A DNA stretch of 64,000 bases from positions 1,178,001 through 1,242,000 of the forward strand of contig NZ_JACSQU010000001.1 of NCBI RefSeq assembly GCF_014836405.1, read 5' to 3'. The notes beneath the pieces were generated by a model, which had not been told where the DNA came from, ran no database searches, and saw only the letters and a program-made list of their open reading frames with translations. Shown here in pieces: positions 10,597 to 19,814 of the stretch. Position 1 is the first letter of the stretch. The number at the start of each line of letters is the position of its first letter. This DNA is from Brevundimonas guildfordensis. GTDB lineage: Bacteria; Pseudomonadota; Alphaproteobacteria; Caulobacterales; Caulobacteraceae. The position numbers and the translations under genes were made by a program.

Positions 10597-13500
10597 ATGA
10601 GCACTGTCTTCGCGCGCGGCAGCATGCGGACGGCCCTGCTGGCCACCACAGCCTTGTTCGGCACCACCGCCGCCTTCGCCCAGGAAGCGCAGGACGACGT
10701 CACTCAGGTCGACGAGATCGTCGTCGTAGGGTCGCAGATCCGCGGCTCCAAGGTGACGGCCGCCTTGCCGGTGACCGTCGTCAGCGAAGACGACATCGTC
10801 GCCGCCGCTCCCGCCTCGGGCGACGACCTGTTCCGCTCCATCCCGCAGATGGGCGACGTGACCTTCAACTCGTCCTACCTGCCCTACACCTCAAACGCGG
10901 CGCGCGGCGACACCGGCTCGGTGAACCTGCGCAGCCTGGGCATCGGCAACACCCTCGTGCTGCTGAACGGCCGCCGCGTCGTCGGCCACCCGACGTCGCA
11001 GGCCAACGAGCACCTGGTGCCGGTGCTCACCTACAACACCAACGCCATTCCGGTGTCGGGCCTGAAGCGCATGGAAGTCCTGCGCGACGGCGCCGCCGCC
11101 ATCTACGGCGCTGACGCCGTGGCCGGCGTGGTCAACACCGTCCTGCGCGACGACATGAACGGCCTGACGGTCTCGACCCAGTACGGCGGCGCCGAAGGCA
11201 CCGGCATGCGCGAACTGAACCTGTCGATCTACGGCGGCAAGGACATTCAGGACGGCCGCGGCAATATCTCGGCCTTCTTCAACTACGACCACCGAGACGA
11301 GCTGAGCACGCTCGACCAGGAATACACCGCCTCCAACGACCTGACGTCGTTGTTCGCGGGAACGGGCTTTGAAAACAACAGCAGCCTGATCGGCACCTCG
11401 CCGCTGACGCCGTGGGGCCGCTTCACGGTCAACGGCTCCGGCGCGACGATCAACGGCCGAGCCTACAGCGCATTCACCGTCCTGCCGGGAACGCACAAGG
11501 ACTGCGTCACCTCGATCGGCGATGGCCTGTGCGTCATGAGCGGGGCCAACCTGCCGTCGGACCTGAACACCGACATGGCGAAGCTCGGCCTGACGGTCAT
11601 GCCCGAGGTTGATCGCTTCAACCTGTTCGTGACCGGCAAATACCAGATCAACGACGCCGTCGAGGCCTTCGGCGAACTGGGCGGCTACTACGCTGAATCC
11701 CAAGCCTGGCAGGAGCCGATCGCAACGGCCTCGGCCGTGCCCTTCATCATCCCCGGCACGAACCACTACAACCCGCTGGACGGCAATCAGAACCTGACCC
11801 TGACCGGCTATCGGTTCATGGACATGGGTCCGATCAGCGTCAATGTGGTGAACAAGCAGTACCGCATCCTGGGCGGCCTGCGCGGCGATTGGAACGGCTG
11901 GAACTGGGAAACCGCCCTGACCTGGTCGGAAGCGTCGGCCGAAGACGTGTCGGACAACATCTCCGCCACCAAGCTGCAGGAGTGGGCCGCCAAATCGACC
12001 CCGGACGCCTACAACTTCTTCAACGGCGGCTCGCTGACCAACCCCAAGGTCGGTGACGACACCCTGTCGAACCAGGCGGCCCTGGACGGCATCCGCGTTG
12101 ACATGGTCCGCAAGACCAAGACCGAATTGGGCATGTGGGACTTCCGCATCTCGCGCCCGGACGTCTATCAGCTGCCCGCCGGCCCCGTCGGCGTCGCCGC
12201 CGGCATCGAGCTGCGCACGGAAACCCAGCTGGACGACCGCGACAGCCGCGTCGACGGCACGATCCGCTTCACCAACCTGGCTGGCGTCCAGTCTTCGGAC
12301 CTGATCAACCAGTCGGAGAACCCGGACACCTACGGCGAGCGCGACGTCTTCTCGGCCTATGTCGAAGTCGCCGCCCCGCTGATCTCGCCGGAAATGGGCG
12401 TGCCGCTGGTCCACAACCTGGAAGTCCAGCTCGCTGGCCGCTTCGAGGAGTATTCGGACTTCGGTTCGGTCGCCAAGCCCAAGTTCGCTGCAGCCTGGGA
12501 CATCGTCGACGGCTTCCGTATCCGCGGCTCGTGGGCGCAAGGCTTCCGCGCACCGAACCTGGAGCAGATGAACGCCACCGTCATCACCCGCTCCAACACC
12601 AGCAACGACTGGATCTACTGCGAAGCCCTGCGCGTTCAGGGCGGCTTGCTGACGGGGGCAGGCGGCACGGTCGACAACACGCTGCGCGGCTGCGGCGCCT
12701 CGATGAGCTCGCGCATCGCGCCGGAGTTCCGGGCGAACTTCAGCCAGACCCACGCCCGCAAGTCGACGCAGGAGCGCCGCTCGGGCAATCCGGACCTGGC
12801 GCCGGAAGAGTCTGAAACCGTCTCGCTGGGCTTGGTCGTCCAGCCGCGCTTCATCCCGGCTGAGTACGGCGACTTCACCTTCACCGCTGACTGGTGGCAG
12901 GTGAAGCAGGAAGGCATGGTGGGCCTGTTCCGCGGTCAAAACGCCCTGACCCTGGACTACCTGCTGCGCAAGCAGGGCTCGTTCAATGAGAACGTCGTCC
13001 GCGCCGATCCGACCGCTGCCGACATCGCCATCTTCGCCGGCTCGGGCCTGACCGCGGCGGGCGAAGTCCTGTACATCAAGGACGCCTATACCAACCAGCA
13101 GCCCCAGACGGTCGAGGGCCTGGACCTGGGCGCGATGTGGCGTCTGCGCGGCACCCGGTACGGCGACTTCAACGTCAACCTGAACGTCTCGCACCTGATC
13201 AAATACTATTTGGACATGGCGCCGGACACCAAGATGCTGGCCGACGCCCAGGCTTCGGGCGAGTTGGACGAAGCCATTTTCCTGTCGGGTTCGTTCGGCG
13301 ACATGATCGCCGACTTCGGTCGCCCGGAATGGAAGTGGTCGCTGTCGACGACCTGGCGCAAGGACAACTGGACGGTCGGCGCCTTCACCCAGTACATCTC
13401 GTCGCTCTATGACGACAGCCTGACCAACTCGGCGGGCGACTACTGGACGGTCGACTCGACCATCACCGCCAACCTGTACGCCGAGTATGCCTTCGACGGC

Positions 13501-13656
13501 TCGCGCTTCAGCGAGGCGCTGGCGGATTCGGCCGTTCGTGTCGGTGTACGCAACATCACCGACGAGCAGCCCCCGCTGGCCAGCGGCGGTTATGTCGGCA
13601 CGGTGTACCAGCCCTACGGGCGCTACTGGTACGCCAGCTTCCGCAAGACCTTCTGA
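10597..13656 (+). CDS. TonB-dependent outer membrane receptor
   Basis: A 1019-residue receptor that takes substrates across the outer membrane using TonB energy. The signal peptide ends at about TAAFAQ. A TonB-box-like DEIVVVGSQIRGS is followed by the plug domain (LPVTVVSEDDIVAA, VNLRSLGIGNTLVLLNGRR, MEVLRDGAAAIYGADAVAGVVN). The rest is beta-barrel, with GFRAPNLEQMNA in the late barrel and the C-terminal phenylalanine (SFRKTF) that the BAM machinery recognises. GGGGATG lies upstream of the ATG. Neighbouring gamma-glutamyltransferase and M20 hydrolase genes suggest a peptide or amino acid conjugate as substrate, but the sequence alone does not show it. Confidence 0.93.
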   Translation: MSTVFARGSMRTALLATTALFGTTAAFAQEAQDDVTQVDEIVVVGSQIRGSKVTAALPVTVVSEDDIVAAAPASGDDLFRSIPQMGDVTFNSSYLPYTSNAARGDTGSVNLRSLGIGNTLVLLNGRRVVGHPTSQANEHLVPVLTYNTNAIPVSGLKRMEVLRDGAAAIYGADAVAGVVNTVLRDDMNGLTVSTQYGGAEGTGMRELNLSIYGGKDIQDGRGNISAFFNYDHRDELSTLDQEYTASNDLTSLFAGTGFENNSSLIGTSPLTPWGRFTVNGSGATINGRAYSAFTVLPGTHKDCVTSIGDGLCVMSGANLPSDLNTDMAKLGLTVMPEVDRFNLFVTGKYQINDAVEAFGELGGYYAESQAWQEPIATASAVPFIIPGTNHYNPLDGNQNLTLTGYRFMDMGPISVNVVNKQYRILGGLRGDWNGWNWETALTWSEASAEDVSDNISATKLQEWAAKSTPDAYNFFNGGSLTNPKVGDDTLSNQAALDGIRVDMVRKTKTELGMWDFRISRPDVYQLPAGPVGVAAGIELRTETQLDDRDSRVDGTIRFTNLAGVQSSDLINQSENPDTYGERDVFSAYVEVAAPLISPEMGVPLVHNLEVQLAGRFEEYSDFGSVAKPKFAAAWDIVDGFRIRGSWAQGFRAPNLEQMNATVITRSNTSNDWIYCEALRVQGGLLTGAGGTVDNTLRGCGASMSSRIAPEFRANFSQTHARKSTQERRSGNPDLAPEESETVSLGLVVQPRFIPAEYGDFTFTADWWQVKQEGMVGLFRGQNALTLDYLLRKQGSFNENVVRADPTAADIAIFAGSGLTAAGEVLYIKDAYTNQQPQTVEGLDLGAMWRLRGTRYGDFNVNLNVSHLIKYYLDMAPDTKMLADAQASGELDEAIFLSGSFGDMIADFGRPEWKWSLSTTWRKDNWTVGAFTQYISSLYDDSLTNSAGDYWTVDSTITANLYAEYAFDGSRFSEALADSAVRVGVRNITDEQPPLASGGYVGTVYQPYGRYWYASFRKTF

Positions 13657-13675
13657 TCCGGTCTTGAGATCTTTG

Positions 13676-13706
13676 GGGCGGGAGGCGTCTACGTCTCCCG
13701 CCCTTT
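13676..13706 (+). terminator. Rho-independent terminator after the TonB receptor gene
   Basis: A 9-bp GC-rich stem (GGGCGGGAG with CTCCCGCCC) and a short loop, followed by TTT, begins 20 bases after the receptor stop. It is upstream of the M20 gene, so that gene probably has its own promoter or depends on read-through. Confidence 0.7.
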
Positions 13707-13742
13707 CCATGTGTAGAGTTTCGTCCCTTTCTGGAGTTACCG

Positions 13743-15194
13743 ATGAAACCCGTCTCGATGCGCGCCCTCGCCCTCGCCGCCGCCCTGACCGGCCTCGCGG
13801 TCCCTGCCGTCGCTGCTGAACTGTCTCCGCAGGCCAAGGCTCAGATCGTTGCGACGGTGGAGCACAATCAGCCCGCCCTCGACCACGCCGCCCTGGAAAT
13901 CTGGAAGTTCGCCGAACTCGGCTACCAGGAGACCCAGAGCTCCAACCTGCTTCAAGGCCAGTTGCGCGACGCCGGCTTCACCGTCACGCCCGGCATCGCC
14001 AATGAGCCGACCGCCTTCCTGGCCAGCTTCAAGAACGGCGCCGGCCCCGTGATCGCCGTCCTGGCCGAATACGACGCCCTGCCCGGCCTGTCCCAGACCC
14101 TGAACCCGGTCCAGGAATCCGCGGGCGGCCACGCCGGTCACGGCTGCGGCCACAACCTGTTCGGCGCCGCCTCGGTCCATGCCGCCATCGCGGTCAAGGA
14201 CTGGATGGTCGCCAACAACATCAAGGGCGAGCTGCGCGTCTATGGCACGCCCGCCGAAGAAGGCGGCTCGGGCAAGGTCTACATGGTCCGCGACGGCCTG
14301 TTCGACGACGTGGACGTGTCACTGCACTGGCATCCCGGCAATGTGAACTCGGCCCGCCAGGGCGACACCATGTCCAACGTCTCGGGCAAGTTCCGCTTCT
14401 ACGGCACCTCATCCCACGCCGCCGCCGCGCCGGACAAGGGCCGCTCGGCGCTCGACGGCATCGAGGCCATGAACGCCATGGTCAACCTGATGCGCGAGCA
14501 CGTGCCCGACCGCACCCGCATCCACTACGCCATCACCGACGGCGGCAAGGCCCCGAACGTGGTCCCGGCCTATGCCGAGGCCTATTACTACGTCCGCCAC
14601 AACAATCCCGAGATCGTCCGCGACGTGCTGGAGCGGGTGAAGCTGGCGGCGGACGGCGCCGCGCTGGGCACCGGCACCCGCGTCGAGTTCGAGGCCATCG
14701 GCGGCGTTTATTCCATGCTGCCCAACCAGGCCCTGATGACTGTCATGGACCGCAACCTGCGCAGCGTTGGCGGCATCACCTGGACGCCCGAAGAGATCGC
14801 CTTGGCGACCGAAATCCAGAAGACCCTGACCAGCAAGCCGGACCTGGCCTCGGTCGGTCAGATCGAGCCGGCGGTGATCGGCGGCGACTTCGGCGGCTCG
14901 ACCGACGTGTCGGACGTGTCCTGGGTCACGCCGACCGTGGGCCTGTCGACGGCGACCTTCGTGCCCGGCTCAGCGGGCCACAGCTGGCAGAACGTCGTGG
15001 CTGCGGGCACGACCATCGGCCTGAAGGGCGCCCACCTGGCGGCCAAGACCCTGGCCCTGACGACCGCCGAGCTGTTCCAGAGCCCGGACACCATCGCCGC
15101 CGCCAAGGCCGAGTTCGAACAGCGTCGCGGCGCGAACTTCGAATACCGCGCCCTGCTGGGCGACCGCGCCCCGGCGCTGAACTACCGCGACTGA
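13743..15194 (+). CDS. M20D family amidohydrolase (AbgB-like), exported
   Basis: A 483-residue zinc hydrolase related to the aminobenzoyl-glutamate and aminoacyl amidohydrolases. A signal peptide is clear (MRALALAAALTGLAVPAVAA), so it acts in the periplasm. Metal-ligand blocks are HAGHGCGHNLFG and GTPAEEGGSGK; the dimerisation domain lies at about 215-330 (SSHAAAAPDKGRSALDG), and late ligands appear in the region GSAGHSWQ. GGAG lies upstream of the ATG. It sits between the TonB receptor and a convergent terminator. In context it would trim N-acyl or amide-linked amino acids from imported compounds; the actual substrate is unknown. Confidence 0.87.
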   Translation: MKPVSMRALALAAALTGLAVPAVAAELSPQAKAQIVATVEHNQPALDHAALEIWKFAELGYQETQSSNLLQGQLRDAGFTVTPGIANEPTAFLASFKNGAGPVIAVLAEYDALPGLSQTLNPVQESAGGHAGHGCGHNLFGAASVHAAIAVKDWMVANNIKGELRVYGTPAEEGGSGKVYMVRDGLFDDVDVSLHWHPGNVNSARQGDTMSNVSGKFRFYGTSSHAAAAPDKGRSALDGIEAMNAMVNLMREHVPDRTRIHYAITDGGKAPNVVPAYAEAYYYVRHNNPEIVRDVLERVKLAADGAALGTGTRVEFEAIGGVYSMLPNQALMTVMDRNLRSVGGITWTPEEIALATEIQKTLTSKPDLASVGQIEPAVIGGDFGGSTDVSDVSWVTPTVGLSTATFVPGSAGHSWQNVVAAGTTIGLKGAHLAAKTLALTTAELFQSPDTIAAAKAEFEQRRGANFEYRALLGDRAPALNYRD

Positions 15195-15208
15195 TCCGTC
15201 GCCGCTTC

Positions 15209-15238
15209 GCCGCCTTTTCCCGCAAGGGAGAAGGCGGC
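15209..15238. terminator. Hairpin between convergent genes
   Basis: A 13-bp stem with one G-T pair (GCCGCCTTTTCCC opposite GGGAGAAGGCGGC) and a GCAA loop lies between the M20 gene and the leftward small membrane protein gene. GNRA-type loops make stable RNA hairpins. It could terminate both. Confidence 0.6.
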
Positions 15239-15249
15239 CCCGAGCGCCC

Positions 15250-15696
15250 TCACCTTTCAATCGTTTCCGAGATGGTGGTGATGGTCTCCTCAAGGCGCAC
15301 CCCCGGCTTGCCCTTGATTGCGCGGGCTGGATGGCCGGCGTGGATGTCGCGCGCCCTCAACTCCACCTCCTCAAGGATTACCGCCAGCTCCTTGTCGGTC
15401 AGATGCTCGATGCCGATGAAGCGGGAATCGGCCTTCCTCACCGCATAGATCAGCTCGTCCATCTTGGTGTGCATGGCGGCGGCGTCGCGGTTCTGGGTGT
15501 TCTGGATCAGGAACACCATCAGGAAGGTGACGATAGTGGTGCCGGTGTTGATCACCAGCTGCCAGGTCTCGCTGTATTTGAACACCGGCCCGCTCAGGGC
15601 CCAGACCAGCACCACCGCCAGGCAGATGATGAAGGTCCAGGGCCGCCCGGCGAGCTTGGCCGTCGCGTTCGCCAGGTGATTGAACAGCTTTTCCAT
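15250..15696 (-). CDS. Low-affinity iron permease family protein
   Basis: A 148-residue membrane protein of the family named after fungal low-affinity iron permease; bacterial members are short and their role is not established. Two transmembrane helices are visible (about 19-36, WTFIICLAVVLVWALSG, and about 47-64, LVINTGTTIVTFLMVFLIQ), followed by the family block QNTQNRDAAAMHTKMDELI and a charged cytoplasmic tail. No residues that would clearly bind iron are seen. It stands alone between a convergent terminator and the downstream end of the DPP IV-like peptidase gene. Confidence 0.8.
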   Translation of the reverse strand: MEKLFNHLANATAKLAGRPWTFIICLAVVLVWALSGPVFKYSETWQLVINTGTTIVTFLMVFLIQNTQNRDAAAMHTKMDELIYAVRKADSRFIGIEHLTDKELAVILEEVELRARDIHAGHPARAIKGKPGVRLEETITTISETIER

Positions 15697-15746
15697 CCCG
15701 GCGGAACGGCGGCCGTTAGGCCGGGTTCCGCCGGATCAGGACGGGC

Positions 15747-18029
15747 TTACTCGCCCTTGGCGGGCGCCCGAGTCCCGATGGTGCGATCCAGGAAGTCGAG
15801 GTAGGTGCGCCACTGGTGCAGCTGGCGGTCGTTGCCGCGAATCCCGTGGCGCTGGCCCGGATAGAGCATCGTCTCGAACGGGATGCTCTTTTCCTGCAAG
15901 GCGTTCAGGACGCGCGTGGTGTTCTCGAAGATGACGTTGTCGTCGGCCATGCCGTGCATCAGCAACAAGCGGCCCGTCAGGTTGTCCAGACGGCCCAGCA
16001 CGTCCGAGGCGGCGTAGCCCTCCACATTCGCCTGCGGGGTCGACATGTACCGCTCGGTGTACGCCGTATCGTACAGGCTCCACTCCGTCGGCGGGGCGCC
16101 GGCCAGGGCCGAGGCCAGGCCCATCTTGGGCTCGGTCAGCGCCATCAGGCTCATGAACCCGCCATAGGACCAGCCCATCATGGCGATGCGGCTGTCATCG
16201 ACGTAGGGCAGCGAGCGCAGATAGTCGGCGCCGATGACCTGATCCTCGATCTCGGGCTGGCCCATCTTCAGATAGAGGGCCTGCTTGAAGGCGGCCGAAC
16301 GGTCGCCCTCGCCCCGGTTGTCGAGGCGGAAGACGATATAGCCGGCTTCGGTCAGCAGTTGGGTCGTCGCGCCCTGCCAGGCGTTCTTGACCCCGCCGCC
16401 CGACGGGCCGCCATAGACCTGCATCACCACCGGATATTGCTTCGACGGATCAAAGCCCGGCGGCGTGGTCATCTGCCAGACCAGCGTCTCGCCGTGGCTT
16501 TGCAGCGTGCCGAAGGTCGGCTTCTGCTGGCGCTCGGCATAGGGCCAGAAGGGGTGGCCGGGCTGGAGCTTGTTCTCCTCGATCCAGCGCACGCGCTGGC
16601 CGTTGATCGAATACAGGGCCGACTGCGACGGGGTGTTCACGTCGCTGTAGTTGCCGACGTAGGCCGTGCCCGTGCCGTTGACCGTGGCGCTCCACCAGCC
16701 GCCGCGCGGCGTGACCTCGGTCGGCGCCAGCGTGCGCTTGTAGCTGGCGCGGAACAGCTGCTGCTCGATCGGGTATTCCTTGCCGTCGCGCATGGAGGCG
16801 GTGAAGAAGACTTCGCCCGTATCCTGATTGACGCCCGCCAGCGACTTGACCGGATAGTCGCCGCGCGTGATCGCGCGCAGGCGGCGGCCGTCCTTGGCGT
16901 AGAGATACAGGTGACGCCAGCCGCTCTCCTCGCTGGACCAGATGAAGTTCCCGTCCTTCAGCGCTTTGAAATCGTGGGTGACGTTGACCCAGGCCTTCGA
17001 GGTCTGGCTGGTGATCACCCGGCTGGCGCCCGTGGCCGGATCGACGCTGAGCAGGTCCAGCCGCTTCTGGTCGCGCGACAGGCGCTGGACATAGGCGACC
17101 GAACCGTCTGCGGCCCAGTTGACCCGGCCCAGGTAGATGTCGGTGTCGGCGCCCAGGTCGACCTTGACCCGCTGGCCGCTCTGCACGTCCTGCACATAGA
17201 GCTCGACCACGGCGTTGGGCCGCCCGGCGCGCGGATAGCGTTGCGAGATGACCGAGGCCCCGCCGCCCGTGATGTCCAGACGCGGGATGATGTCGACGGT
17301 GCTCTCGTCCGTGCGTTGCAGGGCGATGTAGCGCTCGTCCGGGCTCCACCAGTAGCCGGTGTCGCGGTCCAGCTCTTCCTGGGCGATGAACTCAGCCGTG
17401 GCCCAGGTGATCAGGTCCTTGCCGTCATTGGTGATCGCCTGCTCGGCGCCCGTCTCCAGATTGACCACAAACAGGTTCTGGTCGCGCACAAAGCTGACGA
17501 AGGCGCCCTTGGGCGAGACCTTGGCGTCGATTTCATCCGCCGTGGTCTCGGTCAGGCGGCGCACCGAGCCGTCGGCGCGGTTGGCCAGGAAGACGTCGCC
17601 TTCCAGCGGCGCCAGGATGTAGCGGCCCTGCTCGTCCCACGAATATTCGACCACGCCGCGCTGGCTGATGCGCATCCGTTCACGCCTCGCCTTCTCGGCC
17701 TCGGACAGTTCGCCCGCATCGGGGACAAGGGCGCGGGCGTCGATCAGCTTGAACGGCTCGCCGCCCTTCACCGGCGCGGCCCACAGGTCCAGCACGTCCA
17801 CGTCATCGTCGCGCGAGCGCAGGAAGGCGACCAGTTCGCCGTCCGGCGACAGGCTGACGCCGCGCGCCACCGGCCCGGCCAGCGACGGATTGGAGAAGAC
17901 CCGCTCGACCGTCAGGATCGAGGACGCGGGCGCCGTGGCGGCGGGCGGCGTCGCGGGCTGCGGCGTGGTTTGGGCGAAGGCCGAGCTCGCAGCCATCAGG
18001 ATCGTCGAAGCAAGGAGAAAAGTGCGCAT
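15747..18029 (-). CDS. DPP IV-like S9 family peptidase
   Basis: A 760-residue secreted prolyl dipeptidyl peptidase-like protein. The signal peptide is MRTFLLASTILMAASSAFAQ; I start there because an upstream in-frame ATG at 18065, although preceded by AGGAAAGGA, would add an acidic leader before the signal. The N-terminal half is an eight-bladed-propeller domain (SPDGELVAFLRS, EELDRDTGYWWSPDERYIA; the Glu pair is the N-terminus-binding site in DPP IV). The C-terminal alpha/beta-hydrolase has nucleophile GWSYGGFM, Asp in MADDNVIFENT and His in GQRHGIRG. It fits with the peptide-using genes around it and faces away from the ferredoxin reductase gene. Confidence 0.9.
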   Translation of the reverse strand: MRTFLLASTILMAASSAFAQTTPQPATPPAATAPASSILTVERVFSNPSLAGPVARGVSLSPDGELVAFLRSRDDDVDVLDLWAAPVKGGEPFKLIDARALVPDAGELSEAEKARRERMRISQRGVVEYSWDEQGRYILAPLEGDVFLANRADGSVRRLTETTADEIDAKVSPKGAFVSFVRDQNLFVVNLETGAEQAITNDGKDLITWATAEFIAQEELDRDTGYWWSPDERYIALQRTDESTVDIIPRLDITGGGASVISQRYPRAGRPNAVVELYVQDVQSGQRVKVDLGADTDIYLGRVNWAADGSVAYVQRLSRDQKRLDLLSVDPATGASRVITSQTSKAWVNVTHDFKALKDGNFIWSSEESGWRHLYLYAKDGRRLRAITRGDYPVKSLAGVNQDTGEVFFTASMRDGKEYPIEQQLFRASYKRTLAPTEVTPRGGWWSATVNGTGTAYVGNYSDVNTPSQSALYSINGQRVRWIEENKLQPGHPFWPYAERQQKPTFGTLQSHGETLVWQMTTPPGFDPSKQYPVVMQVYGGPSGGGVKNAWQGATTQLLTEAGYIVFRLDNRGEGDRSAAFKQALYLKMGQPEIEDQVIGADYLRSLPYVDDSRIAMMGWSYGGFMSLMALTEPKMGLASALAGAPPTEWSLYDTAYTERYMSTPQANVEGYAASDVLGRLDNLTGRLLLMHGMADDNVIFENTTRVLNALQEKSIPFETMLYPGQRHGIRGNDRQLHQWRTYLDFLDRTIGTRAPAKGE

Positions 18030-18299
18030 GGCGGCGAAGCTAGAGGCGGAATCCTCCGTCGTCATCCGCAATCTGTTCCTTTCCTGTTGTGAGGCCAGGA
18101 AGAAAAACAGAGTCCAATTCGTCTGAATCGTCTGAAATCCCATGCGACGCGCGATCACCCTCCCCCTGGATATGACGCAGCCTATCACAGGGCGAGAGGC
18201 AGGCTGGCTGATCGCCGTCCGGCGCCCCCTGCGCGGCAAGGGCGGAAGGATCGCCGCAGCGCCCTTTCGCAATCGCCCTCGACCGCCTAGTTAGGCCCC

Positions 18300-19115
18300 A
18301 TGTCTGACGCCTCTCTCGCCGCGCCGCCCGTCAAGGCCAGTCCGTTCCATGAGTTGGAAGTCCTGTGGGTCCGCCACTGGAACGACCAGCTGTTCAGCTT
18401 TGGCGTGAAGCGGCCCGAGGATTTCCGCTTCCGTTCGGGCGAGTTCGTGATGATCGGCCTGCCGGGCGAAGACGGCGGCAAGCCGGTGTTGCGCGCCTAT
18501 TCGATCGCCAGCCCCTTCTGGGCCGAGGAGCTGGAGTTCTTCTCCATCAAGGTCCAGGACGGCCCCCTGACCTCGCGCCTGCAGAAGATCGTCGCCGGCG
18601 ACAGCGTGCTGATGGGCAAGAAGCCGACCGGGACCCTGGTGCTGGACGCCCTGACCGGCGGCGAGCGCCTGTGGCTGATCGGCACCGGCACGGGCCTGGC
18701 GCCCTGGCTGTCGGTGGCGCGCGATCCGGACACCTATTCGCGCTTCAAGCAGGTCATCGTCTGCCACACGGTGCGCAACGTCGCCGACCTGGCCTATCGC
18801 GACTTCTTCAGCCATGAGATCCACGACGATCCGCTGATCGGCGATGAGGCCAAGGCCCAGCTGACCTATTACCCGACGGTGACGCGCGAACGGTTCGAGA
18901 CGCCGGGCCGGATCACCGACCGCATCAAGTCCGGCGACCTGTTCGCCGACCTGCAACTGCCCATCGGCTTCTCGCCCAACAGCGACCGCGTCATGCTGTG
19001 CGGCTCGATGGCTATGATCAAGGAGACCGGCGAACTGCTGGAATCCTACGGCCTGAAAGAAGGCTCGAACGCCGAACCCGGCGACTATGTTCTGGAGCGC
19101 GCCTTTGTCGGCTGA
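18300..19115 (+). CDS. fpr: Ferredoxin-NADP reductase
   Basis: A 271-residue FAD enzyme that passes electrons between NADPH and ferredoxin or flavodoxin in the cytoplasm. The FAD domain shows RSGEFVMIGL and RAYSIASPFW; the NADP domain shows LIGTGTGLAPWLS, CGSMAMIKE and a C-terminal DYVLERAFVG of the bacterial Fpr subclass. Size and motifs are typical. It is divergent from the DPP IV-like gene across about 270 bases, and the chorismate mutase gene begins at or just beyond its 3' end. Confidence 0.92.
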   Translation: MSDASLAAPPVKASPFHELEVLWVRHWNDQLFSFGVKRPEDFRFRSGEFVMIGLPGEDGGKPVLRAYSIASPFWAEELEFFSIKVQDGPLTSRLQKIVAGDSVLMGKKPTGTLVLDALTGGERLWLIGTGTGLAPWLSVARDPDTYSRFKQVIVCHTVRNVADLAYRDFFSHEIHDDPLIGDEAKAQLTYYPTVTRERFETPGRITDRIKSGDLFADLQLPIGFSPNSDRVMLCGSMAMIKETGELLESYGLKEGSNAEPGDYVLERAFVG

Positions 19116-19119
19116 CCTG

Positions 19120-19452
19120 ATGACCTCTCCCCGCACCGTCGCCATCGACGAGCGCAAGGCCCCCGAAGACTGCGTCACCATGGTCGATGTGCGGCAGGGG
19201 GTGGATGCGCTGGACCGCGCGCTGGTGACCCTGCTGGCCGAGCGTCAGCGCTATATGGACGCCGCCGCCCGCATCAAGCCGAACCGCGACGCCGTCTTTG
19301 ATCAGGCCCGCATTGACGACGTGGTGGCCAAGGTGCTGAAGGCGGCCGAGCCCGCCGGCCTGTCGCCCGACATCGCCGAGCCGGTCTGGCGCCTGCTGAT
19401 CGACCGCTGCATCGCCCACGAGTTCGGAACCTGGGACCAGACGCGGGCCTAG
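19120..19452 (+). CDS. Chorismate mutase, AroQ type
   Basis: A roughly 110-residue all-helical enzyme converting chorismate to prephenate for phenylalanine and tyrosine synthesis. The AroQ pattern is visible: VRQGVDALDRALVTLLAERQRYMDAAARIK, with the active-site Arg and Lys, then RIDDVVAKVLKAA and WRLLIDRCIAHE. I use the ATG at 19120. A TTG at 19105 has a better-placed GGAG (19094-19097, 7-base spacing) and could be the true start, overlapping the end of fpr. It converges on the Hpt gene with only eight bases between stops. Confidence 0.82.
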   Translation: MTSPRTVAIDERKAPEDCVTMVDVRQGVDALDRALVTLLAERQRYMDAAARIKPNRDAVFDQARIDDVVAKVLKAAEPAGLSPDIAEPVWRLLIDRCIAHEFGTWDQTRA

Positions 19453-19460
19453 TCTTCGCT

Positions 19461-19814
19461 TCAGCCCTTCAGGCTTCTGAGCGCCAGTTCATGGCGATAG
19501 GCGGCGACGTCGGCCAGGGCCGCGTCCAGCGCCGTCTTCACCCGCTCCAGCCCGGCGGGCGCAGCCGCCTGCTCGCCGAACTCGACCTCTTCGCAGATCT
19601 GGGCCAGGGCCTTGGCGCCGATGCCCGCTCCGGCGCCGCGGATGGTGTGCACGGCGTCGCGCCAGCCTTCGCTGGAGGCGTCCAGCATGGCCGACCACAT
19701 GCGGGCCTGTTCCGCGAACAGGCCCAGCACTTCTTCCGTCACTTCATCCATGCCGCCGGTCATGGCTTCGAGGACGGTGAAATCCACCGCCCCCGACAGG
19801 TCGCGCCTGGCCAT
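19461..19814 (-). CDS. Hpt domain phosphotransfer protein
   Basis: A 117-residue single-domain histidine phosphotransfer protein. The predicted phospho-accepting residue is His56 in AVHTIRGAGAGIGA, which follows the Hpt pattern of His with a nearby basic residue and Gly-Ala, here with Arg in place of the usual Lys. Such proteins relay phosphoryl groups between hybrid kinases and response regulators. The start codon overlaps the stop of the amino acid permease gene as TAATG, so the two are translated together; a link between them in function is unexplained. Upstream in-frame codons would lie inside the permease gene and are rejected. Confidence 0.8.
   Translation of the reverse strand: MARRDLSGAVDFTVLEAMTGGMDEVTEEVLGLFAEQARMWSAMLDASSEGWRDAVHTIRGAGAGIGAKALAQICEEVEFGEQAAAPAGLERVKTALDAALADVAAYRHELALRSLKG

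Noticed and set aside
10891-13710. A 939-codon open frame antisense to the TonB receptor gene
   Set aside because: GC-rich coding sequence often leaves an antisense frame without stops. It has no domain-like sequence or start signal, while the receptor on the other strand is certain.
15816-18092. A 758-codon open frame antisense to the DPP IV-like gene
   Set aside because: Same GC artefact; composition is Arg/His/Gly-rich with no recognisable motif, opposite a gene with complete catalytic motifs.
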